A stretch of 64,000 bases of DNA from Novakomyces olei (lineage: Eukaryota > Ascomycota > Novakomycetes > Novakomycetales > Novakomycetaceae), in contig JADEYG010000001.1 in assembly GCA_016906335.1 (NCBI GenBank), positions 868,001 to 932,000 on the forward strand, written 5' to 3'. Below, in pieces: positions 40,053-51,818 of this stretch (position 1 is its first letter; each line of letters begins with the position of its first letter). The position numbers and the translations under genes are program-made. The notes under the pieces are model-generated. The model saw only the letters and a list, made by a program, of their open reading frames with translations, was not told the origin of the DNA and ran no database searches.

Positions 40053-41650
40053 ATGGATTCTCAGTCACAGGCGCCTCCATCGCGGCGCGTTGTGGTCACT
40101 CGAATGCTCCTGATAGCTTTGTCCCTCGGCGGGCTGCAGGTCACTTGTAAGTACTGTAGTTTTTGGATAGTGGATCAGTCAGCTAAATACGATGAACAGG
40201 GTCGGTAGAAATGTCGTTTGGAACGCCTCTCCTCTACGCCCTTGGCCTTCCTAAGAGCTGGATTGCTCTCGTATGGATCGCCGGGCCCTTGTCGGGCATG
40301 CTGTGCCAGCCAATGAACGGAATACTGTCGGACCGATCACGATTTCGTATGGGCAAACGACGGCCTTTTCTTCTCATCTCGGTCCTTTGGACAAACCTGT
40401 CTCTCGCGCTTATCGGCCTGGCACAAAGCTTAGCCGGCGAAGCTCAAGGCTCTGGCCGTCGGCTTGCGGGGCCCTTGACTTTGGCAATCTTGGGGGTCTA
40501 CAGTATAGATTTTTCCGTTAATCTGGTCACTTGTTCCGCCCGGGCTTTAATGGCGGATATCATCCCCACTGAATCGCTGTCTGCCGCAAACGCCTACTGC
40601 GCTGCTTTTGTCTGTTTGGGGAATATCGTTGGGTTTTTCGCTGCCTCTGCCAATCTGGAGCATTTGTTCCCGTTTCTCCATGCCACACAGTTTCAGACGC
40701 TGTTGCTACTCGCCGGCCTGATTCTTACCATCAGCGTTTGCATTACTTGTGCTGCGATTACTGAACGTGACGCTAGTCAGGACGCGGCCCCAGCCGTTTC
40801 ACTGATGTCTACTTTTACCGGGTTTTTCGGTCATTTAGCGCGCTCTATTCGCCGCTTACCGTCATTGTCTCGGGGCGTTTGTTTTGCACAGTTTTTCGCC
40901 TGGATCGGATGGTTCCCTGTACTGTTTTATGCCTCCAGTTATGTTGGCAGCATGTATTTGAAGGGACTCGCTCAAGAACAGCCACAGGGCGGCGGCCGCG
41001 ATAATACGCAGGTTGACTGGCAATATGCAGCACGAATGGGCTCTCTTTCTATGCTTCTTTTTGCCGTGGCCTCGTTTGCCGTCTCTGTCGTTCTGCCTTG
41101 GATTGGCCGGAATCCGGAACATGGGGGATCCCTTGTGGCCAAGTGGACCCCAAGTCTCGTACACATTTGGTGTGCTGGCTGTGTAATATTCGCGATAGAT
41201 ATGATGGCGACATTTTTCGTTTTCGAAGTTTACGGAGCCATGGCCATAATTGCGGTGGCAGGTATCTCCTGGGGAATAACGCTGTGGGTGCCATTTTCCC
41301 TTATTTCGGTAGACATTTCCCGTAATGCAAAGGGGTACGAGCGAGTGCGTACAAACGCGGAGAGTGTGGATGAGGATATGGTAAAGCCCGGGGATGAAGA
41401 TTTGCCTTTACAAGCGGGCTCTATCACTGGCATTCATAACTTTTTTATCGCTTGCCCTCAGGCCCTGTCTACTTTGGCTGCCTGTATCGTGTTTCTAGTG
41501 CAGCAGCACAACCACCCGGAACAAGGCAACCACGATGTACAAGCACAGGGGGCCGGAATTGAATGGGTGTTCCGCATTGGTGGCGTTGCTGCTATTATTG
41601 CTGCCTATATGACTACACGGATCGATTTAGATGCTGGCCGGCCTTCGTAA
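40053..41650 (+). CDS. sucrose/alpha-glucoside proton symporter, SUT (GPH) family
   Basis: Two exons: 40053-40146 and 40200-41650 (514 aa). Splicing with the acceptor GATGAACAG restores LQVTWSVEMSFGTPLLYALG; the alternative AG eight bases later gives a stop. The SUT signature GILSDRSRFRMGKRRPFLL sits in the first inter-helix loop, and TM helices alternate to the end (about 12). Fission yeast Sut1 and plant sucrose transporters are the nearest described relatives; baker's yeast has none. It is expected in the plasma membrane for proton-coupled uptake of sucrose or maltose. The start MDSQSQAPPS is preferred over an in-frame ATG at 39873, which would add an Ile/Tyr run. Confidence 0.9.
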
Positions 41651-42263
41651 CTTGATTTATACGGGGGAAGTCTTGGTTTTTGGAGGGCAATAGCGACGCG
41701 ATTACAGCTTTGAGTGATGATCTTATAGCTTTTAGTGATGATCTTATAGCCAGTTTTATGCAATCTAATTTATTTAATGTACGTACGTATATTTGTTAGC
41801 CAGCCGTAGCCGTGCTCACAGATAATAATAGACATACTATTAGATCATATTATTCTTTAGGCAAAAGTAGAGTGTAATTTTGTTTATTAGTGTATAGTAA
41901 GTACAGTTTCCACGTATTCGAAACATACTATTATGCAATGTGCCTCATTATCAGTTTTCAAAGACACATCTCTATTCGCCAGACCTGCCGAACCCTAAAA
42001 TTGGCCAATACATTTTGTGATAAAGACATAATGAGATTATCGTGAGCTATAATTTGATTAAAACGAGAAAATACTTGATTTTTATAAAGCTGCACAACTT
42101 ATCTTGACCGACCAATTGTAAGTTTATTTATTTATTCATTTATTTTTTTATTTATTATTCATTCATTCATTCATTCATTTATTCATTCATTCATTCATTT
42201 TTATTATTGTATTTCGATACCTTTTTCTGGTCGCAAATAAAAGAAAAAAGAAAAGACCAGAGG
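41651..42263. other. LYS4 upstream region
   Basis: 613 bp between two plus-strand genes. A duplicated GTGATGATCTTATAGC lies at 41715-41750. CCCTAA occurs at 41993-41998. An ATTT/ATTC tetranucleotide run covers 42121-42201, ending 60 bases before the LYS4 ATG. Confidence 0.55.
42121..42201. repeat. (ATTT)n/(ATTC)n tetranucleotide run
   Basis: Imperfect tetranucleotide repeat, ATTT-type on the left and ATTC-type on the right, in the LYS4 promoter/5' UTR. Confidence 0.85.
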
Positions 42264-44357
42264 ATGGGTCGGGCTTGGACCCCTCTTGTCTGGCGACACG
42301 GTCTGCGGCGCCCGGCGCGGCAGACCTGCTTAGTAGCGACGGGAAATGCTCATTTTTCGCCCTATTCTACGGCGCCGGCGCCCCAAAATCTGATTGAAAA
42401 AATTGTGCAAAAGTATGCAGTTGGCCTGCCAAACGGTAAGCGTGTGCAGTCTGGCGATTACGTCACAATCAAGCCAGAGCACTGTATGTCGCACGACAAC
42501 TCTTGGCCGGTTGCACAAAAATTTATGGGGATCGGTGCGACAGAAATCCGAGATAAACGGCAGATTGTAATGACGCTGGACCACGATGTGCAAAACCGGT
42601 CGGAGAAGAACCTGCAAAAATACGCAAATATCGAAAAGTTTGCCAAGTTACAGGGCGTTGATTTCTATCCTGCCGGCCGAGGCATTGGGCACCAGATTAT
42701 GATTGAAGAGGGTTATGCTTTCCCCTATACTATGGTGGTCGCCAGTGACAGCCATAGCAATATGTATGGCGGTATAGGAGCATTGGGCACACCGGTAGTG
42801 CGTACCGACGCTGCTGCTATTTGGGCCACTGGACAGACTTGGTGGCAGATCCCACCAGTCGCCAAAGTCGTTTTGCAAGGCCAACTGCCGCCTTTTGTCT
42901 CTGGCAAAGATCTGATTGTCAGTCTTTGTGGTGCCTTCAACCGTGATCAGGTGTTGAACCACGTCGTTGAGTTTACCGGTCACGGAGTGGAAACCCTGAG
43001 TGTCGATGATCGACTGGCCGTGGCCAATATGACGACAGAATGGGGCGCATTAGCCGGCGTCTTCCCCGTAGACAATCGGCTCCTTGCCTGGTACCGAGCA
43101 AAGTCGGCACGGGTTCCGCCCTCCCATCCTCGATTGGGCGAAGCGAGGGTGCAAGGGCTGCACCCCATCGCCCCCGACCCCGGCGCCCACTATGCGAAAA
43201 CCCTGACTATTGACCTGCGCTCACTAGCACCACGTGCGTCTGGGCCCAACAGTGTAAAACTGGCAACTGCAGTTGGTGAGTTGGAGCGGCAAAGCATTGC
43301 CGTGCAAAAGGCCTACCTTGTCTCGTGCACGAATTCAAGGCAGAGCGATATCAAAATAGCCGCTGATGTCGTCCGGGGAAAACGGGTGGCAGATGGAGTC
43401 GAATTTTATATTGCTCCGGCGAGCAGCCAGGTCAGGGAAGACGCTGAGCACGACGGTGACTGGCAGGCTTTACTGGCCGCTGGAGCGCGGCCACTGCCGG
43501 CCGGCTGTGGCCCATGTATCGGCCTCGGAGTTGGGTTATTAAAGGATGGAGAGGTCGGCATCAGTGCCACTAACCGTAACTTCAAGGGGAGAATGGGAAG
43601 CCGTGAGGCTTTTGCTTACCTGGCGTCTCCGGCAGTAGTTGCTGCTTCTGCGGTAGCCGGAAAGATTTGTAATCCTCCTCTACCAGCAGGTACAGAGTTT
43701 GCACAAGAGCTCAAGTACGATATTACACTGCCTCCGGTCTCGGAAGGTGGTGGTAATTCCGGAGCATCGGAAGAGGTTCCGATCCTGCCCGGGTTCCCGG
43801 AGCGGATTGCCGGCGAGCTTGTTTTTTGTGATGCGGACAACCTCAACACAGACGGAATTTATCCCGGCAAGTATACGTACCAGGACGATGTGCCAAGGGA
43901 GAAAATGCGGCAGGTTTGCATGGAAAATTATGACCCAGAGTTTGTGGAAAAGGCACGGGACTCTGATATTTTGGTCTCTGGATTTAATTTTGGGTCCGGC
44001 AGCTCACGCGAACAGGCAGCAACCGCTATTCTGTCCCGTAACATTCCGCTCGTGGTAGCCGGATCCTTTTCCGACATTTTTAAACGCAACTCTATCAATA
44101 ACGCCTTGCTCTGCCTGGAATCGCCCTACTTGGTAGAGCGGCTGCGTAACGCTTTTGCCAGTGCAGGGGAGCGGCAGTTGACGCGTCGCACGGGATGGCA
44201 CCTGGAGTGGGATGTGCGTCGAAGCACGATTACAGTGACTGAGCCCTCGGGTGAGCGTTGGTCTCGGGCTACGGGCGAGTTGGGTCAGTCTGTACAGAGC
44301 CTATTTGTAAAAGGCGGCCTCGAAGGTTGGGTCAAGGCTGAACTGGACGGAAAGTAA
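42264..44357 (+). CDS. LYS4: homoaconitase, mitochondrial
   Basis: Intronless, 697 aa from the first ATG; a longer TTG-initiated frame is not used. The N-terminus ([20 protein letters not shown]) is a clear mitochondrial presequence. The [4Fe-4S] ligands are visible in SCTNSR and CGPCIG. Family blocks [20 protein letters not shown] and [15 protein letters not shown] appear in order, and the swivel domain carries [12 protein letters not shown]. The pattern fits homoaconitase, not TCA aconitase. It converts homocitrate/cis-homoaconitate to homoisocitrate in the alpha-aminoadipate lysine pathway, which is specific to fungi and a few others. Length agrees with yeast Lys4 (693). Confidence 0.96.
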   Translation: MGRAWTPLVWRHGLRRPARQTCLVATGNAHFSPYSTAPAPQNLIEKIVQKYAVGLPNGKRVQSGDYVTIKPEHCMSHDNSWPVAQKFMGIGATEIRDKRQIVMTLDHDVQNRSEKNLQKYANIEKFAKLQGVDFYPAGRGIGHQIMIEEGYAFPYTMVVASDSHSNMYGGIGALGTPVVRTDAAAIWATGQTWWQIPPVAKVVLQGQLPPFVSGKDLIVSLCGAFNRDQVLNHVVEFTGHGVETLSVDDRLAVANMTTEWGALAGVFPVDNRLLAWYRAKSARVPPSHPRLGEARVQGLHPIAPDPGAHYAKTLTIDLRSLAPRASGPNSVKLATAVGELERQSIAVQKAYLVSCTNSRQSDIKIAADVVRGKRVADGVEFYIAPASSQVREDAEHDGDWQALLAAGARPLPAGCGPCIGLGVGLLKDGEVGISATNRNFKGRMGSREAFAYLASPAVVAASAVAGKICNPPLPAGTEFAQELKYDITLPPVSEGGGNSGASEEVPILPGFPERIAGELVFCDADNLNTDGIYPGKYTYQDDVPREKMRQVCMENYDPEFVEKARDSDILVSGFNFGSGSSREQAATAILSRNIPLVVAGSFSDIFKRNSINNALLCLESPYLVERLRNAFASAGERQLTRRTGWHLEWDVRRSTITVTEPSGERWSRATGELGQSVQSLFVKGGLEGWVKAELDGK

Positions 44358-44709
44358 AGGGTTTATAGAGGATTTATTTGGAGAAAGTAGATCTGGAGGC
44401 TGACCGTGTAATTTGTTCAGTGGAAAAGCGATTCGAACGCGGAATCGAAAAAGAGAAATTTGGAGATTAAAAGAGATTAAAATGTTGGTTCACTTGAACA
44501 CTGACGTTAGAGGAGGAGCGGCTAGCTATTCTTTTAATCAAAAAGCATCGAAAATAGAGAATAGTCAATGCATTGGAGAATCAAGTAGAACGGTTTCCTT
44601 ATCGTGCATTCAGATCCAATAATCAGTATATGTTTAGTATATGGCTTTAGATTAAAACTAATTCTGCTTTCTTTTTCAATTTTCCTTCCATTTCGGATCT
44701 TGCAGTCTT
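44358..44709. other. convergent intergenic region
   Basis: 352 bp between LYS4 and ARPC4, AG-rich near 44400-44500, otherwise featureless. Confidence 0.5.
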
Positions 44710-45364
44710 TCAAGCAAACTGGCTCAAAAAGTTCTCTGCAACAAACCGTGCCCGTCCGTTGAGAAACAACCGCATTTCACTGATTTCCGCATCAACTTCT
44801 TCCATAAACTGGCATCAGTAAAGGTCAATGCATGTCGGTATTACCTGAATAATGAAATCCACTAGCTTATGCTTGTACATGGCCTCCGTGTGAAAATTGG
44901 TAATTAAAAAGGATATATCGTAGCCCTAGACCAGGTCAGTTGAGTACCATCGCTGTTCACGTACGGGGATAGGCTTGCGCCGTAGAATGATAAACGACTC
45001 GGCTCGGCCCATAAGAAAGCTCATAAACTTGTGAACCAGAATATGCTCAATTTCGTCGACTTGTTTGATTCGAATAGAGACTCGTACAGAGTTGATACTT
45101 GGCTCAACAAGTACTTGTTCCGCTTCATTGCGGCTAATTTTGACCGGGTTAAGGATCACTTCGCGTGTGACTCCTGCCTCTACTTCTGGACGGTTGTGCC
45201 GCTCAACAACCTGAAAGTTAGACTATTCTGATTGTCCATTCTCACCTGGCAAGCAAAGTCTTCAAGGGTAAGAGCCGCCGTTAGTGTGAGCCGCACTGCA
45301 CTCAAATATGATCGCAGAGTATTTGACTAGAAGATTAGAGAAGACTCTACAAGACTCGTACCAT
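44710..45364 (-). CDS. ARC19: Arp2/3 complex subunit 4 (20 kDa)
   Basis: Five coding exons: 45362-45364, 45246-45326, 44965-45210, 44845-44925 and 44710-44808; 510 nt, 169 aa, exactly the family length. The first coding exon is only the ATG, followed by a 35-nt intron (GTACGA to TCTAATCTTCTAG). The product reads [20 protein letters not shown], then [62 protein letters not shown] and a closing [14 protein letters not shown]. It is a core subunit (human ARPC4, yeast Arc19) that with ARPC2 forms the centre of the actin-branching complex at cortical actin patches. The introns are 35, 35, 39 and 36 nt. It is divergent from RPN2. Confidence 0.95.
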
Positions 45365-45773
45365 ATTGAATGGAGCAGTGGCCAATGGTAACTAGTCGAG
45401 ATCTTTGCCGCTCTCAATTGCTCCCAATCTAATCCAATCACAAACCCGCTGCCTATATCGCCGTATTACTCGGCTCGTGTTCATACAATATTATCTGTAT
45501 TTTATTTGTACGAGTACCAGTTAAACTAGTCGTTTATTCCTGCAAGACTATCAGTATTTATTTTGTTTTGTAATGCGTTTTTTATACGAAATTGTGTATT
45601 TATACAAGTGGAGAAAAGTCAAATATCGCTATCACTCTATATACTCTTCCATATACGATTTATACATATGTTGATACCGGTTAGGGTTTTCTGCGTCCAA
45701 TGCTGGTGTTCGGATGACGCGTTACCTTTAAAAGAGCATTTAATTGCTTTACGATTCCAAAAGACCTGACAGC
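45365..45773. promoter_or_regulatory. divergent promoter ARPC4 / RPN2
   Basis: 409 bp. TTAGGG occurs at 45681-45686, about 90 bases before the RPN2 ATG. I looked for the proteasome-associated control element GGTGGCAAA and did not see it. Confidence 0.5.
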
Positions 45774-48700
45774 ATGGTGGCCTTTACTTCAGCAGGTAAG
45801 GCTGAAAATCCACCATTTCGTTTACTAACTCTAATCTTAAAGGCGGGCTGATCGCGCTGCTGGATGAAGAGGATCCGGAGCTGCAAGTCTATGCGCTTAC
45901 GCAACTGAACGATATTGTCGAGCAATTTTGGCCAGAGATTGCCGATCATGTATCAAAAATGTATACGTATCAGTACCGTTGAGGAGTACTAATTATGTTA
46001 GGGAAGCGCTTTACGAGCAAGAAGGGTTTGCGGAGAAAGAACTGGCTGCCTTGATTGTGTCTAAAGTCTATTACTACCTGGGCGAGTACGATGAATCAAG
46101 GAACTTTGCCCTTATGGCAGGCAAGCGATTTGATATAGCGCAGCAAAACCCGTTTGTACAGACTATTATTGGTAGGCCTTAGTGCAACAAAAAACAAAAG
46201 AAAATAATGAATTAATCTCTTGGCCCGGTTTCTAACGTCAGCAAAATGTATCGATGCTTACGTAGAGCAATCGGCTAAAGTGCACGATGAAGGAATTCCT
46301 CATAAACTTGACCCCAGACTGGTTACTGTTGTAGAGCGAATGCTTGATCGTTGCTTCCAACATAAACAGTACAAGCAGGCTATTGGAATTGCCCTCGAAT
46401 CCAGGCGGTTGGACGTGGTGGAAAATGCTCTGGCACAGGCAGCTGCAGCTGACGACCGTGTGGCGGCCTCGTACATTCTCTCAGTGGCTATGAGTTTGGT
46501 ACAGAATTTGCAGTTTCGAAACAAAGTTTTACGTACTATTCTCAAGTATTTCCTGGAAGAAGGTCACGCTGACTACTTTTCAGCAGTTGTCTGTATTGTG
46601 CATTTGAATGATCCAGAAGTTGCTGCTAAATTACTCACCGATCTCACCGCTGGCAATAGCGATGACCGTGCACTATTAAAATCATACCAGATCGCTTTCG
46701 ATCTGGAGGCCTCAGCAACGCAAGAGTTTTTGGCCCGAACGATTGAGCTTTTGCCCAAGGATCAAGAGGCACCGGAACCATCGAGCAGCAATACAGATGC
46801 AAAGCCTGAATCAGAAGCGCAATCCTCTAAGCCCGATGTGTATGAAACGTTAAGGCGTATTTTGTCTGGCGATGAAACAATCAAAATCTACCTTGAATTC
46901 CTTTCCAAAAATAACCACAGCGATACTTATATCCTGAATGAAACAAAAGATGCTTTGGAATCGCGCAGCTCTATTTTCCATTCGGCCGTAACATTTGCAA
47001 ATGCCTTTATGAATGCGGGAACAACTTCCGATAGCTTTTTCCGTTCAAATTTAGAATGGCTTTCACGTGCTACGAATTGGTCCAAGTTTGCTGCCACTGC
47101 AGCTCTTGGAGCTATTCACAAGGGCAATCTTTCCCAGAGTATGAACTTGCTGAATCCCTATCTACCAAAAGACAATGTGAGCCGCTCCGTTTACAGTGAA
47201 GGCGGCTCCCTCTACGCGCTGGGTCTCATTTACGCAAACCATGGAAGCAGTATAATGGGCTTTTTACGGGAACAACTAAAAACTCACGAGGACGAAGTGA
47301 TCCAGCATGGAGCCTGCCTTGGACTCGGTGTTGCGGGAATGGCCACTGGGGACGAAGATGTGTATGAGGATGTTAAAGAAGTATTGTTCTCCGATAAGGC
47401 AGTAGCCGGCGAGGCTGCTGGTTTAGCAATGGGTTTAATCATGCTGGGCACTGGCTCAGAAAAGTCGATTGAAGAAATGCTGACTTATGCCCATGAAACT
47501 CAGCACGAAAAAATTGTGAGAGGCTTGGCCATTGGGATTGCTTTGTTGGTGTATGCCAAAGAGGAATCGGCCGATTCCACAATCAAATTGCTGTGTGAGG
47601 ACGCAGACCCTCTACTCCGGTACGGAGGCATGTTTGCCATATTCCTGGCCTATGCGGGTACAGGGAACAGCAAGGCAATCAAAAGTCTTTTGCACTATGG
47701 CGTAAGCGATGTAAACGATAATGTAAGGCGAGTTGCTATCATGGGACTCGGATTTATCATGTTTCGTAACCCACAGTCGGTGCCGCCTATCATTGAACTC
47801 GTTGTAGAGAGTTACAATCCCCATGTTCGCTATGGGGCGGCTATGGCATTGGGCATCGCCTGCGTCGGAACTGGCCTGGATAGTGCTCTTGATTTACTCA
47901 GCACTCTGGCCAAAGACAATGCTGATTTTGTAAGGCAGGGGGCTATGATTGCGACGGCTATGATACTGATGCAGCACAACGATCAGTCCAGTGATCGGGT
48001 TGATTCTGCCCGTAAATCATTTGAGAAATCAATCAAGGCCAAGCATGAGGATGCTATGGCCAAGTTTGGAGCTGCTTTGGCTCAGGGCATCATTGATGCG
48101 GGTGGACGTAATGCAACTATTGGCTTGCAGTCTTCATCACTCACTTCAAACATGAGTGCGATTGTGGGGATGGCCCTTTTCACCCAGTACTGGTATTGGT
48201 TCCCACTAACGCACTTCCTCACACTCTCATTTACTCCGACCGGGTTTTTGGGCCTAAATAAGGATTTAAAGGCGCCTAATTTTGAAATTGTATCAAACGC
48301 ACGTCCAAGTCTGTTTGCTTATCCGCCCATGTCGAAACCTCCAACAGATAAAAAGGTGGAGAAGGTTGAAACGGCGGTCCTTTCCACTACAGCCAAAGCA
48401 CAGGCGCGTGCAAAACGCAATGAGCTTGAAAAAGAGGCTAAAGAGAAGGAGGATGCAATGGATCAGGATGAAGAGGCTACCAACAATGACGGCAAGGAAA
48501 CAGGTACTGCTGCCCTTCCAAAGGAGGAAGGAGACGAGAGTAAGCCGCTGATTGACGTGGACATGCCCACATCCACGGAAGAGACTGCGACTGCTGGTAA
48601 GCGAAGAAAAGACGAGCCCAGGTCCCAAAGTATTCCCAATTTCAGCCGGGTCGTACCGAGCCAGCTGCCTTTTATCGCAATGAAACCGGATTCTCGGTAC

Positions 48701-49038
48701 CATCCCGTCACAAAGGTAAGGGACTTTTAGTACTTTTACATTCTATTTTAATATTTTTATTTTTAAAAAATTCATTTTTGCATTTGCAATCAATGCTAAA
48801 GGCCCAGCCGTCCATCGGAATAAACATGCTGTATGACGACAGACCGGACGAGACACAGGATTTGATTGAGTTCAAGACTGAGGAGCCGCCGGCTACTGCA
48901 GCTGCACCTAATCAAGGCCAGACCGATGACGAGGAGGAAGCTCCTGTTCCTGAGGATGTAAGTTAAATTTCAATTCTCTTTTTTTTAGAGGCGCAACTAA
49001 CTGGACAGTTTGAGTATCCATTTGAGGATGATGATTAA
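45774..49038 (+). CDS. RPN2: 26S proteasome regulatory subunit Rpn2
   Basis: Six exons: 45774-45795, 45843-45960, 46002-46171, 46242-48715, 48802-48957 and 48991-49038 (995 aa). The spliced N-terminus MVAFTSAGGLIALLDEEDPELQVYAL is standard for Rpn2. Exon 4 holds the proteasome/cyclosome repeats (about 380-770), for example YALGLIYANHGSS, GACLGLGVAGMATG and RYGAAMALGIACVGTG. A Lys/Glu-rich insert precedes the C-terminal fold and the end EYPFEDDD, which in yeast helps bind Rpn13. The last exon has two possible acceptors two bases apart (TTTAG and TTTAGAG); only the second keeps EYPFEDDD. Rpn2 scaffolds the lid-proximal base with Rpn1/Rpn13. Introns cluster at the two ends of the gene. Confidence 0.95.
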
Positions 49039-49414
49039 AAGACCAATAAGCATTTACATATATGTAGACATTTAATTATTTGTTTATCAGCTTTGCAGTC
49101 TGTCTAACTGTGCAAAGTAGTATGCATAGAAGAATAAATATGCGACAAGGAGCGATGGCGCAGTCTAAGTATGATGCACTACTCGTCCTGCAGGCGTAAA
49201 AGCATGTAGACAGTTCTTATATACATCCTCATAATTTCTAGTGTATTTTTTATGCACTCAGCTTGCTTCTTCGTGGATATTGCTAACCAGCAATGTTATC
49301 GTTTGTTAATTATACTGAATTTATTTTTTCTTTTTTCTTTTATTCATTTATTTCCTCCGTAATCTTTATCTAGCGTAGGACTCGCCTAATAGACTTTAGA
49401 GCAAACTGCACGTA
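49039..49414. other. intergenic region
   Basis: 376 bp between two plus-strand genes, T-rich before the next start. No RNA gene was seen. Confidence 0.5.
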
Positions 49415-50227
49415 ATGGGTGCTTCTGCTTCCCGTGCTGCCCGTCGCAGCTCTAAAACTTTATCGTCAACTACGGCCAAAGATGCAGCTAAACGGATCGG
49501 TCTTGACCAGGATCATGTGCGGCAGCAGCAGGCTCGGGTGGACGAGGCGCGATCTCAGCCAGACCAAATGTTTGACGGCAGTAAAGACGAAGGTACACAC
49601 AGTTGAATGGGACTGAATAAAAGCAGTATTAGATTGGAGAAAGCTGGTTTATTGAGGTTTGGTTTGGCTAACACTTCAGCATTGAAAGCTACTTATGCCC
49701 TCGGGAAACGAATGCAGCAAGTTGGGCCTGTAGATGCTACACCCTACGCTTCGCCGTTTGAGCGACGTGATAATGTATGATGATTTGGAGCAATCTTGAA
49801 GAATGATTAAAACAAGGGAGCCATCAAAATATAATAGCAACACAAAAGAATAAAAATGTTTTATAAGAAGAGTGAAAAAGAGGATGCCCAAGTGTATTCA
49901 GTATCTATTCAGTATACTCTTTATCCCGACGAAGCTTACATTCAGAACGACCCTATTGTAGAAATGCTGAGGCGACGACGCGAGATCGAGGCAGCAGCTC
50001 AAGCGGAACAAGACACGTCTTGCCGCAGGCGGCACTATATCGATGTCTATACGATTGAGACAATATTCGATTTGCGCAAGAAAGGTGTACCTGATTCCAA
50101 GATTGAAGAGGAATGCTCAGTGCATCCGGACACTTTGGCCATTTTAGACATGAGTTGCGTGACTACTCCTACGCTTGTGCAAGACACTGATGGAAGGCAG
50201 ACGGTATGGCGTAATAAGAACAATTAA
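49415..50227 (+). CDS. small spliced protein with N-myristoylation-type start (hypothetical)
   Basis: Exon 1 is 49415-49592 (MGASASRAARRSSKTLS...), with Gly2 and Ser6 of the myristoylation pattern. Exon 2 starts at 49681 after GCTAACACTTCAG and adds ALKATYALGKRMQQVG and TPYASPFERRDN. A donor GTATGA follows at about 49776. Exon 3 ends at 50227 and contains NDPIVEMLRRRREIEAAAQ and a helix-turn-helix-like stretch YTIETIFDLRKKGVPDSKIEEE. Its acceptor is most likely one of two AGs at about 49904 or 49915; the latter keeps the frame (RRDN then YTLYPDEAY). I do not recognise the family. It could be membrane-linked through the acyl chain, or the Gly2 could be chance and the Arg-rich start a mitochondrial signal. 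Confidence 0.62.
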
Positions 50228-50500
50228 AGGCTATGTATGCTTACGTTCAGGCTATTTGGGGAGGACGGCATCTGTAGGATTTGAATCCTTCTATAATCCA
50301 AGACAAATGCTTGGCAATCGGGCTATTTTATTTAAGGCTCTTTTCTTACAAGGCAATAAACGTCATGTTGCATTAGAATTTTAAACAAAAATCAACGACA
50401 AAAAGCAGATTCAAAAGATGTAAAATAACGGATGCAGTGTATATAAAACCATTTTTGAGGAGCAAAAACAGCAAAGTCCTGTGTATTGATAAATAGCAAA

Positions 50501-51091
50501 TCAAACAAGACAATCAGGCGGCCCCGACGAGCGTGCAAAGCTCAACAGGATAAATACAACAAAACTGCCTGTCGCCACAACAACTGCTCCGATGGCAAAA
50601 GCAATGCGTGAGACGTCAAGCGCTGGAACATCTTCGTTTGATCCTGCAAAGGCGTATATCCACATGACTTCTGCAACGAACCAGGACACTACTGCGTAGG
50701 CATGGTCTACCAATGGTGCAGCGGGACGGATGATAGCAAACCACATGGCGGAAAGAACGAGACAGGAGGCGGCTAAAGTGACGATTGTGTTCTCGGACAC
50801 TTGTGCCTGCAATGCGATCATGACGTAAGATGCATTGAGCATGATCCAGGTGAGGATGCAGAACCCTGCAGCAATAAAATCAAAGAAACGATCGTTTGAG
50901 TAAGTAAGGTGCATTGCTGTGAGATCATCCGTGCACCATCTTGTCTCTGAATCGTACGGCAATTGTCCGTATATTTCTGTTTGCATGGGCGTATATTTCG
51001 GAGGATCTTGTACTGGCGAGGGGACAATGTCTGGCAAAGCAGTTCCTGACACTTGTGCGGGGGATTCAAATCGGCTGCTGGGGTTTGACAT
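50501..51091 (-). CDS. four-TM membrane protein (hypothetical)
   Basis: Intronless, 196 aa. The N-terminal 65 residues are polar, with Pro/Gln and PPKYTP (a PPxY motif, a possible docking site for Rsp5-type ubiquitin ligase WW domains). Four hydrophobic segments follow at about 73-93, 105-120, 130-152 and 165-190, with short loops and a short tail. The arrangement recalls MARVEL or SUR7-like tetraspans but no signature could be assigned. Its start is the only Met before the polar region. It is divergent from DCAF7. Confidence 0.68.
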   Translation of the reverse strand: MSNPSSRFESPAQVSGTALPDIVPSPVQDPPKYTPMQTEIYGQLPYDSETRWCTDDLTAMHLTYSNDRFFDFIAAGFCILTWIMLNASYVMIALQAQVSENTIVTLAASCLVLSAMWFAIIRPAAPLVDHAYAVVSWFVAEVMWIYAFAGSNEDVPALDVSRIAFAIGAVVVATGSFVVFILLSFARSSGPPDCLV

Positions 51092-51818
51092 TCTGCGTTT
51101 GTTGGCTAAGAGTCTGCTTGTGGTTCAGACGTTTGCAGAGACTTTGTAAAGTCGCTGGCAAGTGTTGGCAAGTGTTGGCAAGTTGGCTTTATGAACTTGA
51201 TGGTTGCAGTGACCTTTTTATACTTTATATATTGTAACGAGCAGCTTTTCCAGCTTGCATTGAGCAGATTTACAATTCACTATACTGCAAATTTGATTCA
51301 TTTATCTGCCAAATAACTGCGGCCTTTTCCCCATTTGAGGCTATTGAACGCGTTTTCGCGATTTTTAATTAAACCTGAACCTGTTTTCGTGACAGAAAAC
51401 CCTGCCCTTTATGCTGTCTACCCAATATGGTAATGCCTTGAAACCTCATGACTTGAATATTTTTTAAGTAACTGGATACCGCTTGTCCTCTGTTACTTGT
51501 TGGGATTGACCCCGGCGTATTAAAAATAGTTGGCTCAGATAATTATTTCATCGCTATTTAATTATCGAGTTGTGTATTTTAGGTTTAGGGTTAAGTGCTG
51601 TCTACTCATTTTAAACGAATATACGGCGATTTAGAGTGTGATCTTTCCTTCCTAATTATTGTGTTCATTATTCTGTTTATTTGATTTATCTAATTTATTA
51701 TTTTATTTCTATATAGCGTGTAAGCAATACCAGTAAGCGTACATTGCCATAGCAATTGAATGGCCCATGGGCAAATAGCATTCATCTCCACTATTCAACA
51801 ATATCTGCAGTCGCAGAT
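51092..51818. promoter_or_regulatory. divergent promoter, four-TM protein / DCAF7
   Basis: 727 bp. Three copies of TGGCAAGTGT at about 51156-51182, and TTTAGGGTTAA at 51584-51594 (about 230 bases before DCAF7). Otherwise AT-rich and featureless. Confidence 0.5.

Noticed and set aside
44425-44450. GCGTTCGAATCGC on the minus strand, like a tRNA T-arm
   Set aside because: Flanking bases do not pair as a five-bp T-stem and there is no box A at a proper distance.
50255-50330. tRNA-like segment on the minus strand (GGATTCAAATCC plus a CCAAG/CTTGG stem)
   Set aside because: The T-arm-like stretch has one base too many, U33 is not at the expected position of the anticodon loop, and no 5' partner for the acceptor stem (GGCATCT) exists upstream.
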